Below are positions 1 through 8,485 of a stretch of DNA of 64,000 nucleotides, piece by piece. The stretch is from contig JAVBUH010000005.1 in the NCBI GenBank assembly GCA_031555505.1, positions 1 to 64,000 on the forward strand, given 5' to 3'. The translations under genes were made by a program, and so were the position numbers. The stretch is from JAJDIA01 sp031555505. Lineage in GTDB: Bacteria; Bacteroidota; Bacteroidia; Bacteroidales; Tannerellaceae. Every line of letters begins with the position of its first letter. The first letter of the stretch is position 1. Below the pieces are notes generated by a model, which saw only the letters and a program-made list of their open reading frames with translations, had not been told where the DNA came from and did no database searches.

Positions 1-1
1 C

Positions 2-1696
2 TCCGTTCGTCAGGCAAAGTTGGAAAGCACCTATGGCGTATTTGCCAATGCCATGCAGGGAACAGAGTCGTTCATCACGCTCGAAAATGAGAAAGTGGAG
101 CTCCGCCTCAGCAACAAAGGCGGACGGGTGGCTTATGCCCGCTTGAAAGAATACGACACGCATGATGCCAAGCCGCTTGTCCTTTTTGACGAACGGGAAT
201 CGCAGTTCGATTTCACTCTCGTCTCGGCTACCAACCGGGTGGTCAATCCGGGCGAGATGTATTTCACCCCCATCCAGAAAGAGGCGAATACAGTCGTGAT
301 GCGTCTTGCATTGGGAGAAGGGGCCTGGTTGGACTTCACTTACAGCCTCACACCCGACGACTATATGCTGTCGTACACCATCCAGGGAACCGGCCTGAAC
401 GGCATACTGGCTCCCAGCACCAACTCGCTCGACCTGATGTGGCAACAGGATATCCGCCAACAGGAAAAAGGACGTAAGTTCGAAAGCCGCTATACAGCCT
501 TGTACTATAAGTTCACGGCCGACGATGTGGAATACCTCAGCGAATCCAAAAACGACAGCAAACAGTTGAGCAACCGCCTCAAATGGATCGGTTACAAAGA
601 TATGTTCTTCTCCACCGTCCTGATTTCGGACACTGGAGACGGCTTTGCATCCTCTGCGCTCGACTCCAAGGTGCTGACGTCTGACGGCTATCTCAAACGC
701 TACAAGACAAACACCACACTGCCCTTCGACCTGCAGGGGCGCGAAAGCACAAACCTCCGATTCTATTTCGGACCGAATAGCTACGCCGGTCTTAAAGCCT
801 ATGACAAAGGGGTACCCGCCGACCAACAGTTAGACCTCGAGCGGATGATCTCCCTTGGCGTGAGTGTATTCCGATGGATGAACCAGTATCTGATCATTCC
901 GCTGTTCGACTTCCTTGGTAAATTTATCGGTAATTACGGGCTGCTGATCTTTGTGATGACGCTGATCGTGAAACTGATCCTCTTCCCGCTTACCTATAAA
1001 TCGTATATGTCATCGGCCAAGATGCGCGTCTTGCGTCCGCAGGTGGAAGAGATCAACGAAAAATATCCCGGACAGGAAAAAGCCATGGAACGGCAGAAGG
1101 CTACGATGGAGCTTTACAGTCGGGCCGGCGCCAGTCCGATGAGCGGCTGTCTGCCGATGTTGCTGCAGATGCCGGTGCTGATCGCACTGTTCATGTTCTT
1201 CCCGTCGGCCATCGAACTGCGCCACGAAAGTTTCCTCTGGGCGAAAGACTTGTCTACGTACGACGCCATTGTGAGCTGGAATACACAAATTCCTATCATC
1301 TCGCAATACTTCGGTAATCATATCAGCTTGTTCTGTCTGCTGATGACGATCACCAACATCGTCTATACCAAGTTCAATATGGAGATGACCAATACCGGCC
1401 AGCAACAGATGCCGGGTATGAAGATCATGATGTACATGATGCCGCTGATGTTCCTTTTCTTCTTCAACGAATATGCATCGGGTCTGACATACTACTACTT
1501 CATCTCCACGTTGATGACGATCGTTCAGACTTTCGTGTTCCGCTTCTTTATCGACGAAGAAAAGCTGCTTGCCAAGCTCGAAGCCAACAAAAAGAAACCG
1601 CAGAAGAAATCCGGCTTCATGAAGCGCCTCGAAGACGCACAGCGCGCCCAGCAGGAACAGCTGAAAAAACAGCAGGATCAGCGCAAGAAAAAATAA
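2..1696 (+). CDS. yidC: YidC membrane protein insertase, copy 1 (5' truncated by window edge)
   Basis: YidC/Oxa1/Alb3 insertase, which places and folds proteins in the inner membrane with or without SecYEG. The reading frame is open from base 2, so the true start lies upstream. The visible 564 residues align without net gaps to residues 71-634 of the second copy at 40646-42550. The first half is the periplasmic beta-sandwich domain. The second half holds the hydrophobic helices of the insertase core (from about FRWMNQYLIIPLFDFLGKF) and ends in a Lys/Gln-rich tail typical of ribosome-binding YidC C-termini. A DUF5009 gene follows, as it does behind copy 2. The two C-terminal halves are nearly identical in protein sequence and the periplasmic parts are less so. 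A TTG at 20 is in frame but internal. Identity is secure. Confidence 0.95.
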   Translation, partial: SVRQAKLESTYGVFANAMQGTESFITLENEKVELRLSNKGGRVAYARLKEYDTHDAKPLVLFDERESQFDFTLVSATNRVVNPGEMYFTPIQKEANTVVMRLALGEGAWLDFTYSLTPDDYMLSYTIQGTGLNGILAPSTNSLDLMWQQDIRQQEKGRKFESRYTALYYKFTADDVEYLSESKNDSKQLSNRLKWIGYKDMFFSTVLISDTGDGFASSALDSKVLTSDGYLKRYKTNTTLPFDLQGRESTNLRFYFGPNSYAGLKAYDKGVPADQQLDLERMISLGVSVFRWMNQYLIIPLFDFLGKFIGNYGLLIFVMTLIVKLILFPLTYKSYMSSAKMRVLRPQVEEINEKYPGQEKAMERQKATMELYSRAGASPMSGCLPMLLQMPVLIALFMFFPSAIELRHESFLWAKDLSTYDAIVSWNTQIPIISQYFGNHISLFCLLMTITNIVYTKFNMEMTNTGQQQMPGMKIMMYMMPLMFLFFFNEYASGLTYYYFISTLMTIVQTFVFRFFIDEEKLLAKLEANKKKPQKKSGFMKRLEDAQRAQQEQLKKQQDQRKKK

Positions 1697-1707
1697 AGTC
1701 CAAAAGA

Positions 1708-1725
1708 AGCCTTTAGCGAAAGGCT
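1708..1725 (+). terminator. small hairpin after yidC copy 1
   Basis: A 7-bp perfect stem (AGCCTTT / AAAGGCT) with a 4-nt loop starts 12 bases after the yidC stop codon. It is followed by alternating TA rather than a T-run, so it may be a weak terminator or an mRNA 3'-end stabiliser. Confidence 0.4.
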
Positions 1726-1740
1726 ATATATACAAAGAAG

Positions 1741-1944
1741 GTGTGCTTGCGATTCCCCTCTTGAGAGGGGGCAGGGGGTGTGTGACGAGCGAAGCGAGCT
1801 TGGTTTAATTGTATACGGGATTGTACAAAGTTATATAGGTCACGCAGATGACTCAGAATGCGCAGACAACGCAGATTTAAGTCACGCTCGCTTCGCTCGT
1901 CACACACCCCCTGCCCCCTCTCAAGAGGGGAATCGCAAGCACAC
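1741..1944. repeat. 59-bp perfect inverted repeat with 86-bp centre
   Basis: The left arm 1741-1799 and the right arm 1886-1944 are exact reverse complements over 59 bases. The arms begin gtgtgcttgcgattcccctc and contain two smaller palindromic words (CCCTCTTGAGAGGG and GCTCGCTTCGCTCG-type). The centre 1800-1885 holds short repeated words (cgcagatg, cgcagaca, cgcagatt). It fills nearly the whole yidC-DUF5009 intercistronic gap. The open frames crossing it come from the symmetry and are not genes. It looks like a non-coding miniature element or a large RNA hairpin. A partial copy of the arm lies at 36229-36252. Confidence 0.85.
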
Positions 1945-1989
1945 TTTTTATATACATAGAAATAATTTAATCCTTTAGATCTGATATAT

Positions 1990-3102
1990 ATGGAAAAGAA
2001 AAGCACGCAACGACTCGAATCACTGGACGCCCTCCGTGGTTTCGACATGTTATGGATTGCAGGCGGTGCCGGTATTATTGCGGGACTGGCCACACTGACC
2101 AACTGGCCGCTATTCATCACTCTGGAAAAACAGTTCCACCACGTACCCTGGGACGGCTTTGTTTTCTATGACATGATCTTCCCCCTCTTCCTGTTCATGG
2201 CAGGTGTATCGATGCCTTTCTCGCTTGGCAAATTTAAACCGGGCACTCCGAAGTCGGCGATGTATAAAAAGATCATCCAACGCGGGCTGACGCTTGTGCT
2301 TTTCGGAATGATCTACAACGGGTTGCTGAAGTTCGAGTTCGACACCCTACGTTGTGCCAGTGTGCTGGGACGGATCGGGTTAGCCTGGATGTTTGCCGCA
2401 CTGATCTTCGTGAATACCAGTAAGCTGAAAACACGGGTGATCTGGTGCTTCGGCCTGATGCTTTTCTACTACCTGCTGAATGTATTATTCACGGCTCCCG
2501 ACTACCCCGGCGCCGACCGCTTCTCGCCCGAAGGCAACATTGCCTGCTACATCGACCGTATCCTGCTGCCGGGCCGCCTGAACAGCGGCATATTTGATCC
2601 AGAAGGAATCCTCGGTATCATCCCCGCTATCTCAACCGCACTGCTGGGCGCACTGACAGGCCTCTTCGTCGTCATGGCCAAAGAAGGACTGACGATGATG
2701 AAGAAAGCCGGTCTATTAGCCGCCGCCGGTGTCGTACTGGTAGTCATTGCCCAGGTATGGAACCTGTTCTACCCGATTAATAAAGCACTATGGAGCAGCT
2801 CGTTTGTTTGCATGGCCGGGGGTTGCAGCATGTTGCTTTTCGCTTTGTTCTACCTGATGGTAGACGTATGGGGATGGAAGAAAGGATTCTTTTTCTTCAA
2901 GGTGATCGGCATGAACTCGATCACGGTCTATATGGCCAACCGCATCATCCCCTTCCGGCAGATCGCCGACTTCTTCTTCGGCGGCTTCGTGAAACTGTTT
3001 CCCGAAGACTGGTCGATGCTCCTCAACTGGATGGCATATGTAACGATCATCTGGTTCTTCCTTTACTTCCTCTACAAACATAAAGTCTTCCTGAAAGTCT
3101 GA
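1990..3102 (+). CDS. DUF5009 / HGSNAT-like membrane acyltransferase, copy 1
   Basis: A 370-residue polytopic membrane protein of the DUF5009 group, related to the catalytic domain of heparan-alpha-glucosaminide N-acetyltransferase. That family moves acetyl groups from cytoplasmic acetyl-CoA onto extracytoplasmic sugars. The N-terminal signature RLESLDALRGFDMLW with the following long hydrophobic helices and the FHHVPWDGFVFYDMIFPLFL block (about residues 50-70) are typical of the family. About ten membrane segments can be counted. It follows yidC in the same direction. A paralogue of identical length lies at 39380-40492 and is clearly more than 80% identical by eye. Substrate unknown; a role in modifying cell-surface glycans is inference from the family. 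Confidence 0.85.
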   Translation: MEKKSTQRLESLDALRGFDMLWIAGGAGIIAGLATLTNWPLFITLEKQFHHVPWDGFVFYDMIFPLFLFMAGVSMPFSLGKFKPGTPKSAMYKKIIQRGLTLVLFGMIYNGLLKFEFDTLRCASVLGRIGLAWMFAALIFVNTSKLKTRVIWCFGLMLFYYLLNVLFTAPDYPGADRFSPEGNIACYIDRILLPGRLNSGIFDPEGILGIIPAISTALLGALTGLFVVMAKEGLTMMKKAGLLAAAGVVLVVIAQVWNLFYPINKALWSSSFVCMAGGCSMLLFALFYLMVDVWGWKKGFFFFKVIGMNSITVYMANRIIPFRQIADFFFGGFVKLFPEDWSMLLNWMAYVTIIWFFLYFLYKHKVFLKV

Positions 3103-3112
3103 TCACACGAAA

Positions 3113-3150
3113 GGCGGTTCTGAAAACAGAGCCGCCATTTTGATGTTTTT
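3113..3150 (+). terminator. rho-independent terminator after DUF5009 copy 1
   Basis: A 10-bp stem (GGCGGTTCTG / CAGAGCCGCC, one G-U pair) closes on an AAAA loop and is followed by ATTTTGATGTTTTT. It separates the DUF5009 gene from the fumarate reductase promoter. Confidence 0.8.
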
Positions 3151-3212
3151 CCGGGCTCTCAATAATCATTGCGCCGCTTTTGGTTCTTAATACGGAATTA
3201 TTTCCATAATTA

Positions 3213-3244
3213 TTTGTGAACTATATGTATTTCCCATACCTTTG
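3213..3244 (+). promoter_or_regulatory. Bacteroidetes-type promoter of the fumarate reductase operon
   Basis: A -33 box TTTG at 3213-3216 and a -7 box TACCTTTG at 3237-3244 (consensus TAnnTTTG) are 20 bases apart. The start codon of the first operon gene is about 88 bases further on, leaving an untranslated leader. Confidence 0.8.
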
Positions 3245-3332
3245 CGGGTGTTTTTCGCGGGGTGTCTACAAGAGGATATCCCTACTGGAATCAGCAATTA
3301 CAAACTAATATATTCTAATAAATTATTATCTT

Positions 3333-4016
3333 ATGTGGTTACTTAATTCTTCTATCGGGAAGAAACTGATAATGAGTTTATCAGGTATCTTCCTTATCCT
3401 GTTCCTGGTGTTTCACCTGGCGATGAACATGACGGCGGTCTTCTCGGAAGAGGCCTACAACATGATCTGTTCGCTGTTGGGAACCAACTGGTATGCGTTG
3501 GCAGGCACCCTGGTGCTGGCTGCCGGCTTTGTGATTCACATCTGCTATTCGATCATGCTGACATTGCAGAACCGGAAAGCACGCGGTAACGACCGTTATG
3601 CTGTGAGCGCTACGCCGAAAAACGTAGAATGGTCGTCGCAGAACATGTTCGTACTCGGGCTGATCGTAGTTGGTTTCCTGTGCCTGCACTTCTCGCAGTT
3701 CTGGTACAAGATGATGTTTGCCGAGTTGATGGGACATCACGAAGTAGCGCTGGGCAGTGCGATGGTATCTCCGCAGGAAGGTGCTGCATTCATGAACTAC
3801 TACTTCAGCAACATTATTGTTGTGGTGCTTTACCTGGTATGGTACGTAGCACTGTGGTTCCACCTCACACACGGGTTCTGGAGCGCTATCCAGACAGTTG
3901 GTTGGAACAACAACATCTGGATCAACCGCTGGAAAGTGATCTCCGACATCTTTGCCACATTGATCTGTCTGGGTTTTGCCCTTGTGACTATCGTATTCTA
4001 TCTGAAAAACCTTTGA
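3333..4016 (+). CDS. frdC: Fumarate reductase / succinate dehydrogenase cytochrome b subunit
   Basis: A 227-residue membrane anchor of the Bacteroidetes fumarate reductase (SdhC/FrdC cytochrome b558 family). It takes electrons from menaquinol and passes them to FrdB. Five hydrophobic helices are visible. Histidines suited to haem ligation lie in FHLAMNMT (about residue 28), VIHICYSIM (about 69), LHFSQFW (about 111) and WFHLTHGFW (about 170). It is the first gene of a three-gene operon, 15 bases before frdA. The order cytochrome b - flavoprotein - iron-sulphur is the one known from Bacteroides. It may run in either direction in vivo, but in an anaerobe fumarate reduction is the expected job. 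Confidence 0.93.
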   Translation: MWLLNSSIGKKLIMSLSGIFLILFLVFHLAMNMTAVFSEEAYNMICSLLGTNWYALAGTLVLAAGFVIHICYSIMLTLQNRKARGNDRYAVSATPKNVEWSSQNMFVLGLIVVGFLCLHFSQFWYKMMFAELMGHHEVALGSAMVSPQEGAAFMNYYFSNIIVVVLYLVWYVALWFHLTHGFWSAIQTVGWNNNIWINRWKVISDIFATLICLGFALVTIVFYLKNL

Positions 4017-4031
4017 TAAATAGCAAGACAT

Positions 4032-5972
4032 ATGACTACCATAAATTCAAAAATTCCCCAGGGGCCTTTGGCCGAGAAATGGAAAGAATATAAAGATCAC
4101 CAGAAATTGGTGAACCCTGCAAACAAACGTCGTCTGGATATCATCGTCGTAGGTACGGGTCTGGCCGGTGCATCTGCCGCCGCTTCCCTGGCCGAGATGG
4201 GATTCAATGTATTGAATTTCTGTATCCAGGACTCTCCCCGTCGTGCACACTCCATCGCTGCACAGGGAGGTATCAATGCTGCCAAGAACTATCAGAACGA
4301 TGGCGACTCTGTCTATCGTCTGTTTTATGATACGATCAAAGGGGGCGACTACCGTGCCCGCGAAGCTAACGTATATCGTCTGGCTGAAGTATCCAACTCG
4401 ATCATCGACCAGTGCGTGGCACAGGGTGTACCTTTTGCTCGCGAATACGGCGGTCTGTTGGACAACCGTTCGTTCGGTGGTGCGCAGGTATCCCGTACGT
4501 TCTACGCCCGCGGTCAAACAGGTCAGCAGTTGCTGCTCGGCGCTTACTCGGCGCTCAGCCGCCAGATCGGTTTGAACAAAGTAAAGATGTATCCGCGCCA
4601 CGAAATGCTCGATGTAGTGAAAGTGGACGGACGCGCCCGTGGAATCCTCGCCCGTAACCTCGTTACCGGTAAGGTAGAACGCTTTGCCGCCCACGCTGTA
4701 GTAGTAGCTACAGGAGGTTATGTAAACACCTTCTTCCTGTCTACCAACGCTATGGCATCCAACGGTTCGGCTGCTTGGCAGTGCTATAAGAAAGGAGCCT
4801 GGTTTGCCAACCCGTGTATGGTACAGATCCACCCGACCTGTATTCCGGTTCATGGTGAATTCCAGTCTAAACTGACCCTGATGTCCGAATCGTTGCGTAA
4901 CGACGGACGTATCTGGGTTCCAAAGAAAAAAGAAGATGCTGAAGCCATCCGTGCCGGTAAACTGAAACCGACACAACTCAAGGAAGAAGACCGCGACTAC
5001 TATCTGGAACGCCGCTATCCGGCCTTCGGTAACCTCGTTCCGCGCGACGTGGCCTCACGTGCTGCCAAAGAACGTTGCGACGCCGGTTTTGGTGTAGGTA
5101 CAGGCGAAGCCGTTTACCTGGATTTCTCCGAAGCCATCAACCGCCTTGGCAAGAACGTGGTTGAACAGCGTTATGGTAACCTCTTCCAGATGTATGAAAA
5201 GATCGTGGACGATAATCCATACGAAACCCCGATGATGATCTATCCGGCTCTCCACTACTCAATGGGTGGCCTGTGGGTAGACTACGAACTGCAAACTAAT
5301 ATCCCGGGGCTCTTTGCTATCGGTGAAGCCAACTTCTCCGACCACGGTGCAAACCGCCTCGGTGCATCTGCTCTCATGCAGGGATTGGCCGATGGTTACT
5401 TCGTGCTGCCGTATACGATCCAGAATTACCTGGCCGACCAGATCCAGGTTCCGCGTTTCAGCACCACATCGCCTGAATTCGACGCGGCTGAAAAGCAGAT
5501 CAACGACCGCATCCAGAAGCTGATGAAGATAAACGGTAAACGTTCGGTTGACAGCATCCATAAAGAACTGGGCCACATCATGTGGAACAACGTAGGCATG
5601 GGACGTAACGCTGCGGGTCTGAAAGAAGCTATCGACCAGTTGAAAGCCCTCAAGAAGGAATTCTGGAGCAACGTTCGCATCCCGGGTAAGGCAGAAGACC
5701 TGAACGTGGAACTCGAAAAGGCACTCCGCCTGGCCGACTTCCTCGAAATCGGTGCCCTAATGGCTCACGATGCTTACGATCGTGCCGAATCCTGCGGTGG
5801 ACACTTCCGTGAAGAGCACCAGACGCCCGAAGGCGAATCGCTCCGTCACGACGATCAGTTCTCTTATGTTTCCTGCTGGGAATTCCAGGGTGAAGACAAA
5901 GACCCGGTTATGCTGAAAGAAGCGCTCGATTACGAGTTTGTTGTGCGCCAGCAACGTAACTACAAGAATTAA
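4032..5972 (+). CDS. frdA: Fumarate reductase flavoprotein subunit
   Basis: A 646-residue catalytic subunit that reduces fumarate to succinate at a covalently bound FAD. Visible are the dinucleotide-binding glycines VVGTGLAGASAA (about residues 39-50), the flavin-attachment region RRAHSIAAQGGINAA with His about 73, the substrate/FAD region HPTCIP (about 270) and the C-terminal FAD segment GEANFSDHGANRLGASALMQ (about 438-457). The length and the N-terminal extension before the Rossmann motif match the Bacteroidetes/epsilonproteobacterial type with a dihaem-like single anchor, not the four-subunit E. coli enzyme. It is followed by frdB after 20 bases. This is central to energy metabolism: the terminal step of anaerobic fumarate respiration. 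Confidence 0.96.
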   Translation: MTTINSKIPQGPLAEKWKEYKDHQKLVNPANKRRLDIIVVGTGLAGASAAASLAEMGFNVLNFCIQDSPRRAHSIAAQGGINAAKNYQNDGDSVYRLFYDTIKGGDYRAREANVYRLAEVSNSIIDQCVAQGVPFAREYGGLLDNRSFGGAQVSRTFYARGQTGQQLLLGAYSALSRQIGLNKVKMYPRHEMLDVVKVDGRARGILARNLVTGKVERFAAHAVVVATGGYVNTFFLSTNAMASNGSAAWQCYKKGAWFANPCMVQIHPTCIPVHGEFQSKLTLMSESLRNDGRIWVPKKKEDAEAIRAGKLKPTQLKEEDRDYYLERRYPAFGNLVPRDVASRAAKERCDAGFGVGTGEAVYLDFSEAINRLGKNVVEQRYGNLFQMYEKIVDDNPYETPMMIYPALHYSMGGLWVDYELQTNIPGLFAIGEANFSDHGANRLGASALMQGLADGYFVLPYTIQNYLADQIQVPRFSTTSPEFDAAEKQINDRIQKLMKINGKRSVDSIHKELGHIMWNNVGMGRNAAGLKEAIDQLKALKKEFWSNVRIPGKAEDLNVELEKALRLADFLEIGALMAHDAYDRAESCGGHFREEHQTPEGESLRHDDQFSYVSCWEFQGEDKDPVMLKEALDYEFVVRQQRNYKN

Positions 5973-5992
5973 TACTTTAAAAAGCAACAACA

Positions 5993-6748
5993 ATGGACAA
6001 AAATATAAATATCACACTGAAAGTTTGGCGCCAGAGAGGTCCGAAGGAAAAAGGCGCTTTTGAAACCTATCAGTTGAAAGACATTTCGCAGGGAAGTTCT
6101 TTCCTCGAAATGCTCGACATTCTGAACGAACAGTTGGTAAACGAAGGTAAGGAACCGGTGGTATTCGACCACGACTGCCGCGAAGGTATCTGCGGGATGT
6201 GTTCGCTTTATATCGACGGACATCCCCATGGACCGGATACGGAGATCACTACCTGCCAGCTGCACATGCGTAAGTTCGACGACGGTGCTACGATCACGGT
6301 AGAACCGTGGCGTTCGGCCGGTTTCCCGGTGATCCGCGACCTGATGGTAGACCGCTATGCGTTCGACAAGATCATCCAGGCCGGCGGTTTCGTATCCGTC
6401 AACACCGGTGGTATCCCTGATGCCAACGCCATACCCATCTCCAAGGCAGATGCCGACCTGGCCATGGATGCTGCCGCCTGTATCGGTTGCGGCGCCTGTG
6501 TGGCTGCCTGCAAGAACGGTTCGGCTATGTTGTTCGTATCGGCTAAGGTGAGCCAGCTGGCTTTGCTGCCGCAAGGTAAGATAGAAGCTGCCCGCCGTGC
6601 CAAAGTGATGGTGAGCAAGATGGACGAACTGGGCTTTGGTAACTGTACCAACACCCGCGCTTGCGAAGGCGAATGTCCGAAAGCTATTTCAATCAGTAAT
6701 ATTGCCCGTCTGAACCGTGAGTTCATCTCGGCAAAACTGCAAGACTGA
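5993..6748 (+). CDS. frdB: Fumarate reductase iron-sulphur subunit
   Basis: A 251-residue electron-transfer subunit linking the haem anchor to the flavoprotein. The [2Fe-2S] cluster cysteines are C62, C67, C70 and C88 (CREGICGMC...C). The ferredoxin-like C-terminal half holds CIGCGACVAAC (C163, C166, C169, C173) and C218, C224, C228 (NC..RACEGEC) for the [4Fe-4S] and [3Fe-4S] clusters. All expected ligands are present. It is the last gene of the operon, ending just before a strong terminator. Confidence 0.96.
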   Translation: MDKNINITLKVWRQRGPKEKGAFETYQLKDISQGSSFLEMLDILNEQLVNEGKEPVVFDHDCREGICGMCSLYIDGHPHGPDTEITTCQLHMRKFDDGATITVEPWRSAGFPVIRDLMVDRYAFDKIIQAGGFVSVNTGGIPDANAIPISKADADLAMDAAACIGCGACVAACKNGSAMLFVSAKVSQLALLPQGKIEAARRAKVMVSKMDELGFGNCTNTRACEGECPKAISISNIARLNREFISAKLQD

Positions 6749-6775
6749 TCTTATACATTTATAGATAGGTCTCTG

Positions 6776-6814
6776 AAAAACTCCTTTGCCCTGCCGGGTG
6801 AAGGAGTTTTTTTT
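6776..6814 (+). terminator. terminator of the fumarate reductase operon
   Basis: The stem AAAACTCCTT / AAGGAGTTTT with a 14-nt middle is followed by a run of eight T. It is a standard intrinsic terminator 28 bases after the frdB stop. Confidence 0.9.
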
Positions 6815-6908
6815 GTCGATCGACGTATCACGGGCTTATATTTTGCTTTACTTTATCGGGAATAATCCGCCGTTTGTCGAAAATCGGCGGTAAACAGGCG
6901 AAAGCCGA

Positions 6909-6939
6909 TTGCCGGGCCATACCGATCAGGCTACTTTTG
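6909..6939 (+). promoter_or_regulatory. promoter of the LiaF-like/LytTR operon
   Basis: TTG at 6909-6911 and TACTTTTG (TAnnTTTG) at 6932-6939 have a 20-base spacer. Transcription should start around 6946, which rules out an upstream in-frame start at 6874 and supports ATG 6967. Confidence 0.7.
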
Positions 6940-6966
6940 CGATGTGGTTTAAAACAAATAAATGGA

Positions 6967-7719
6967 ATGAATATGAATCAAATGAACTCACCTCAGTTTC
7001 ATAACAAACTGAACTCGGCCGTGGTGGCGCTTGCTTTTATCGGAGCCGGTATCCTGATCCTGGGACGGAACCTGGGCTGGATAGACCCGATGGTCACCCA
7101 CTACCTTGTCTCCTGGCAGATGGTACTTATTATTATCGGTATCTTATGCATGGCAAAACGGAATTATACGGGCGGCATCATCATGCTTTTCCTGGGAGGC
7201 TACTTTCTGTTGTCGAATATATACAACCTGCACCTCCTCTGGCCGGTGATGCTTATCGGTGTCGGTGTCGCGATGTTTTTCCGGGCTAGAAGCAAGCAAA
7301 GCGGATGGCCGTTCGGTATGCATCGGGCTGATTCCGATTCCCGGCAGTCTTATTTTCAGGAAAGCCATCGTCCCACGGCAGACGAAGGTTTCATTGTGTC
7401 TGACGTAACATTCAGCTCTGCCCGTCATATCGTGCTGGAGCCGTTGTTCAAAGGCGCCGATCTGGACGTGACCTTCGGCAGCCTGATGATCGACCTGCGC
7501 CGTACCCACCTGGATACGCCGCAGACCCTGATCCAGCTCGATGCGACTTTCAGCAACGTGGAACTTTACATCCCGATCACCTGGAATGTGGTGGTGGAGG
7601 CCGAGAGCACCCTGTCGGGATTCAGAGACAAGCGGTTCCTGTCTCAACCGGTAGACACGGAACATAAGCTTATTCTCCGGGGAGATATTACCTTAAGTAA
7701 TGTGGATATTAAAAGCTGA
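6967..7719 (+). CDS. LiaF-like transmembrane protein, first of a pair
   Basis: About 250 residues. The N-terminal half has four closely spaced hydrophobic segments with the motif ILGRNLGW after the first, as in LiaI/LiaF-type membrane domains (DUF5668-like). The C-terminal half is a predicted beta-rich LiaF-type domain (cell-wall-active antibiotic response family) with repeated VTFGSLMIDLRRT, ATFSNVELYIP and DITLSNVDI motifs. In Firmicutes LiaF restrains an envelope-stress two-component system; a sensor or regulator role here is inference. ATG 6967 is chosen over the longer frame because the promoter -7 box lies at 6932-6939. The paralogue starts 6 bases after the stop. A further ATG at 6973 is possible. 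Confidence 0.75.
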   Translation: MNMNQMNSPQFHNKLNSAVVALAFIGAGILILGRNLGWIDPMVTHYLVSWQMVLIIIGILCMAKRNYTGGIIMLFLGGYFLLSNIYNLHLLWPVMLIGVGVAMFFRARSKQSGWPFGMHRADSDSRQSYFQESHRPTADEGFIVSDVTFSSARHIVLEPLFKGADLDVTFGSLMIDLRRTHLDTPQTLIQLDATFSNVELYIPITWNVVVEAESTLSGFRDKRFLSQPVDTEHKLILRGDITLSNVDIKS

Positions 7720-7724
7720 CCAGT

Positions 7725-8483
7725 ATGCAGACCGATCATATCAATCCGTTCCAGCAGCGTCGCCGGATGACGCTGTTCTATGTGGCATTCATCTGTATTG
7801 CCGCCGGTGTATTACAATTGGGGCATAATGCCGGGTGGATCAACGATTACTGGTATTACATCCTCTTTTCCTGGCCGATGTTGTTGGTCGTGTTCGGCTT
7901 CGGCAGCTTTCTGCAATGGAAGATCGGGCAGGGTATAGCGTTGTGGGCAACGGCCGCTTTCTTCCTGATGCCGCTTATCCTTGGCGAAACGTCGGTGAAC
8001 TATTGGGCGAGTTGGCCGGAGTATATCTGGAAGTACTGGCCGGTATTCCTGATTCTCGGCGGACTGGGTATGTTGCTCGACATGGTGTTTATGCCCAGGC
8101 AGAAGCGTTGGCATGCGAGAGCCGAAGCCGGCAACCTGCGTGACGACGATGGATATGTACAGGGCATCGCCAGCTTTTATTCACTCCGGCATACCGTAAC
8201 CGCCCCGGTGTTCAGGGGGGCGCGGCTGGAGGTCTCGTTCGGCTCGCTTGTGTTCGATCTCCGGCATACAAGCCTGGAAGCGACAGAGACCTATATTGAC
8301 TTGTCGAACTCCTTCGGTGGTGTGGAACTGTACGTCCCCTCCAATTGGAATGTGGTGAATGATGTACGTGTTTCATTCGGCGCGGTGACCGAGAAGCGCT
8401 TTATGACGAATGAGATCGACCATAGCCATAAACTGGTGATCCGTGGAAATACATCCTTCGGAGGCGTAGAAATAAAGAATTAA
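7725..8483 (+). CDS. LiaF-like transmembrane protein, second of a pair
   Basis: A 252-residue paralogue of the preceding gene with the same layout: four hydrophobic segments in the first 125 residues (LQLGHNAGW after the first) and a C-terminal beta-rich LiaF-like domain with LEVSFGSLVFDLRHT, SFGGVELYVP and TSFGGVEI. The repeated F-G-x-V/L motifs are spaced as in its partner, so the two may form a heteromer. It is translated 6 bases after the first gene and 3 bases before the LytTR gene, so all three are surely one transcript. Confidence 0.75.
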   Translation: MQTDHINPFQQRRRMTLFYVAFICIAAGVLQLGHNAGWINDYWYYILFSWPMLLVVFGFGSFLQWKIGQGIALWATAAFFLMPLILGETSVNYWASWPEYIWKYWPVFLILGGLGMLLDMVFMPRQKRWHARAEAGNLRDDDGYVQGIASFYSLRHTVTAPVFRGARLEVSFGSLVFDLRHTSLEATETYIDLSNSFGGVELYVPSNWNVVNDVRVSFGAVTEKRFMTNEIDHSHKLVIRGNTSFGGVEIKN

Positions 8484-8485
8484 GT

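Noticed and set aside
1713..2120. Open frames crossing the 59-bp inverted repeat on both strands
   Set aside because: They exist because the arms mirror each other; no start context or homology.
6874..6966. A longer N-terminus for the first LiaF-like gene
   Set aside because: The promoter -7 box at 6932-6939 lies inside it, and the extra residues are unlike any membrane-domain start.
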